Below are positions 62,815-64,000 of a DNA stretch of 64,000 nt, in pieces. The first letter of the stretch is position 1, and each line of letters starts with the position of its first letter. This DNA comes from an uncultured Sphingomonadaceae bacterium (lineage in GTDB: Bacteria > Pseudomonadota > Alphaproteobacteria > Sphingomonadales > Sphingomonadaceae). The stretch is from the NCBI GenBank assembly GCA_947497455.1, contig CANMGU010000002.1, positions 260,501 through 324,500 of the forward strand, in the 5' to 3' direction. The translations under genes and the position numbers were made by a program. The notes under the pieces were generated by a model, which was not told the origin of the DNA, ran no database searches, and was given only the letters and a program-made list of their open reading frames with translations.

Positions 62815-63944
62815 GCACCAAAAATATCCAGATCACCGCCGCTTTTGATAGCGGAAACATCAACATTCACGATATTTCCGGCACCCATGCGGAATTATCG
62901 ATCGAAAAAGACAAGGACAGCGACTTTTTCCAGTGGTTCCATTTCCGGGTAACCTGTGAAATTGGTGATGTTCTGCAACTGAATATCAACGGCCTCAAAG
63001 ATTCCGCTTATCCGCAAGGTTGGCCAGGATATAATGCATGCGTCAGCGAAGACCGAGAATATTGGGGCCGGGCAGAAAGTCGATATGATGAAGATAAAGG
63101 CACTCTCTCCATAAACTATACTGCAACCAGCAATATTATCTGGTTTGCGTATTTCGCACCCTATAGCATCGACCGCCATCATGATCTGGTTGCCGAAGTG
63201 GCTTCTGTCGAGGGCGTCACATGCCGAACTCTGGGCCATTCTCTGGAAGGACAACCGATTGATTGTCTCTCAATGGGCGAAGGCGAGAAACAGGTCTGGC
63301 TCTACGCTCGCCAGCATCCGGGCGAAAGCATGGCAGAATGGTGGATGGAAGGCGCACTGGAAATGCTGACTGATCCCACTGATCCGCAGGCTCGCGCCTT
63401 ACTGCAAAAGTGCCGATTTCATATCATTCCCAATATGAACCCAGATGGTTCGTTTAGAGGGCATTTACGAACCAATTACGCCGGCACAAATCTCAATCGC
63501 GAATGGCACGAGCCCAGTGTGGAAAAAAGCCCGGAGGTCTTATGTGTTCGGGGTGCGATGGATGAAAGCGGTGTCGATTTTGCGATGGATGTTCACGGAG
63601 ACGAAGCGATTCCCGCCGTTTTCATCGCCGGATTTGAAGGTATCCCGAGCTGGACCAAAGAACTGGGCCGCAAATATCATGCCTATCGCAACCGACTGGC
63701 CGCGCGCACACCGGATTTCCAGACAGAGCTTGGCTATCCAACCGCTGCGAAAGGCAAGGCCAACCTGTCTATGTCCACCAATCAGGTGGCTGAACGTTTT
63801 GGTGCGGTCGCGATGACCCTCGAAATGCCGTTCAAGGACAATCGTGATTTACCGGATAATGAGCAGGGCTGGTCTCCGGAGCGTTGTAAATCGCTTGCGC
63901 GGGAATGTTTGGCGACTTTGTCCGAATTGGTGGATGAGCTTTAG
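62811..63944 (+). CDS. M14 family metallocarboxypeptidase, cytosolic carboxypeptidase-like
   Basis: A 377-residue protein of the CCP-type M14 branch: an N-terminal beta-sandwich (about 1-125), then a zinc carboxypeptidase domain with H169 and E172 (QHPGES), H262 (DVHGDE), the substrate residues NLNR (227-230) and general base E338 (LEMPFKDN). No signal peptide is present, so it is cytoplasmic. Relatives in eukaryotes trim glutamates from proteins; bacterial functions are little known. It is translationally coupled to the lipoprotein gene. Confidence 0.92.
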   Translation: MSTKNIQITAAFDSGNINIHDISGTHAELSIEKDKDSDFFQWFHFRVTCEIGDVLQLNINGLKDSAYPQGWPGYNACVSEDREYWGRAESRYDEDKGTLSINYTATSNIIWFAYFAPYSIDRHHDLVAEVASVEGVTCRTLGHSLEGQPIDCLSMGEGEKQVWLYARQHPGESMAEWWMEGALEMLTDPTDPQARALLQKCRFHIIPNMNPDGSFRGHLRTNYAGTNLNREWHEPSVEKSPEVLCVRGAMDESGVDFAMDVHGDEAIPAVFIAGFEGIPSWTKELGRKYHAYRNRLAARTPDFQTELGYPTAAKGKANLSMSTNQVAERFGAVAMTLEMPFKDNRDLPDNEQGWSPERCKSLARECLATLSELVDEL

Positions 63945-64000
63945 GATAAAAAATAGCGGGCACGGAGGGTGCAAGAGGGTTTTTTGGTAGGAGTTGGGAT

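Noticed and set aside
1..64000. CRISPR arrays, prophage, insertion sequence transposases, rRNA
   Set aside because: No regularly spaced repeats, phage structural genes, DDE transposase motifs or rRNA segments were seen in the window.
63945..64000. Start of another gene at the right edge
   Set aside because: Only about 56 bases remain after the carboxypeptidase; no supported start codon or family sequence.

Overview
The window looks like chromosomal DNA of an alphaproteobacterium of the order Sphingomonadales (Sphingopyxis/Sphingorhabdus/Parasphingorhabdus type). This rests on gene content: GapR/DUF2312, an NDUFA12 complex I subunit, the aat/DUF2155/NDUFA12 neighbourhood, an alphaproteobacterial S21, many TonB, Rieske and acyl-CoA dehydrogenase type genes, and dispersed inverted repeats of a kind common in sphingomonads. 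No rRNA, CRISPR array, transposase or phage gene was seen. The only tRNA is tRNA-Trp(CCA).

Layout. 0-10 kb: a membrane protease, then a long minus-strand catabolic run (two acyl-CoA dehydrogenases, crotonase, RidA, alpha/beta hydrolase, nitrilase, DUF899) facing a plus-strand molybdopterin oxidoreductase and an SDR. 10-13.6 kb: accessory membrane/regulator pairs (AraC with DUF2306; a four-helix membrane protein with a small HTH regulator behind an operator-like repeat). 13.7-16.3 kb: rplM-rpsI, cutA, ctaA. 16.4-22.3 kb: MerC, a Zur/Fur-type regulator, dxs and a subtilisin autotransporter, with two copies of a MITE-like inverted repeat that begin at the base after the merC and dxs stop codons. 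22.3-25.3 kb: 5'-nucleotidase, dapD, carotenoid oxygenase. 25.4-28.7 kb: yebC-ruvC-ruvA-(zinc ribbon membrane protein)-ruvB. 28.8-33.4 kb: CPBP protease, YbjQ, DUF1244-gapR, pyk, a formaldehyde-activating-type protein and an outer-membrane barrel. 33.4-35.5 kb: secE-nusG-rplK-rplA.

35.6-39.4 kb holds a tightly overlapping four-gene operon (phytanoyl-CoA dioxygenase-like, NTF2-like, two HCCA-isomerase/DsbA-like) divergent from a TetR regulator. A perfect 22-bp palindrome lies between them, and the block separates tRNA-Trp from secE. 39.7-44.5 kb: PilZ, cupin, Rieske oxygenase, nhaA. 44.6-49.3 kb: an OxyR-like regulator without the peroxidatic cysteine, aat (with a long antisense overlap with a DUF2155 lipoprotein), NDUFA12, DUF192, a double cold-shock protein and recX. 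49.4-57.1 kb: fatty acyl-AMP ligase, GGDEF-EAL protein, orphan ParA, ArsC-like, and a Fur-box-preceded siderophore receptor. 57.5-64 kb: an orphan 2Fe-2S subunit, class II aldolase, rpsU-FKBP, rpmJ-HAD, galE, and a DUF4136 lipoprotein coupled to a cytosolic-type M14 carboxypeptidase.

The best candidates for an undescribed system are the TetR-controlled four-gene operon at 35.6-38.4 kb and the stop-codon-adjacent repeat element at 16.8 and 19.7 kb. Functions are read from motifs and remembered family features; no database search was run.
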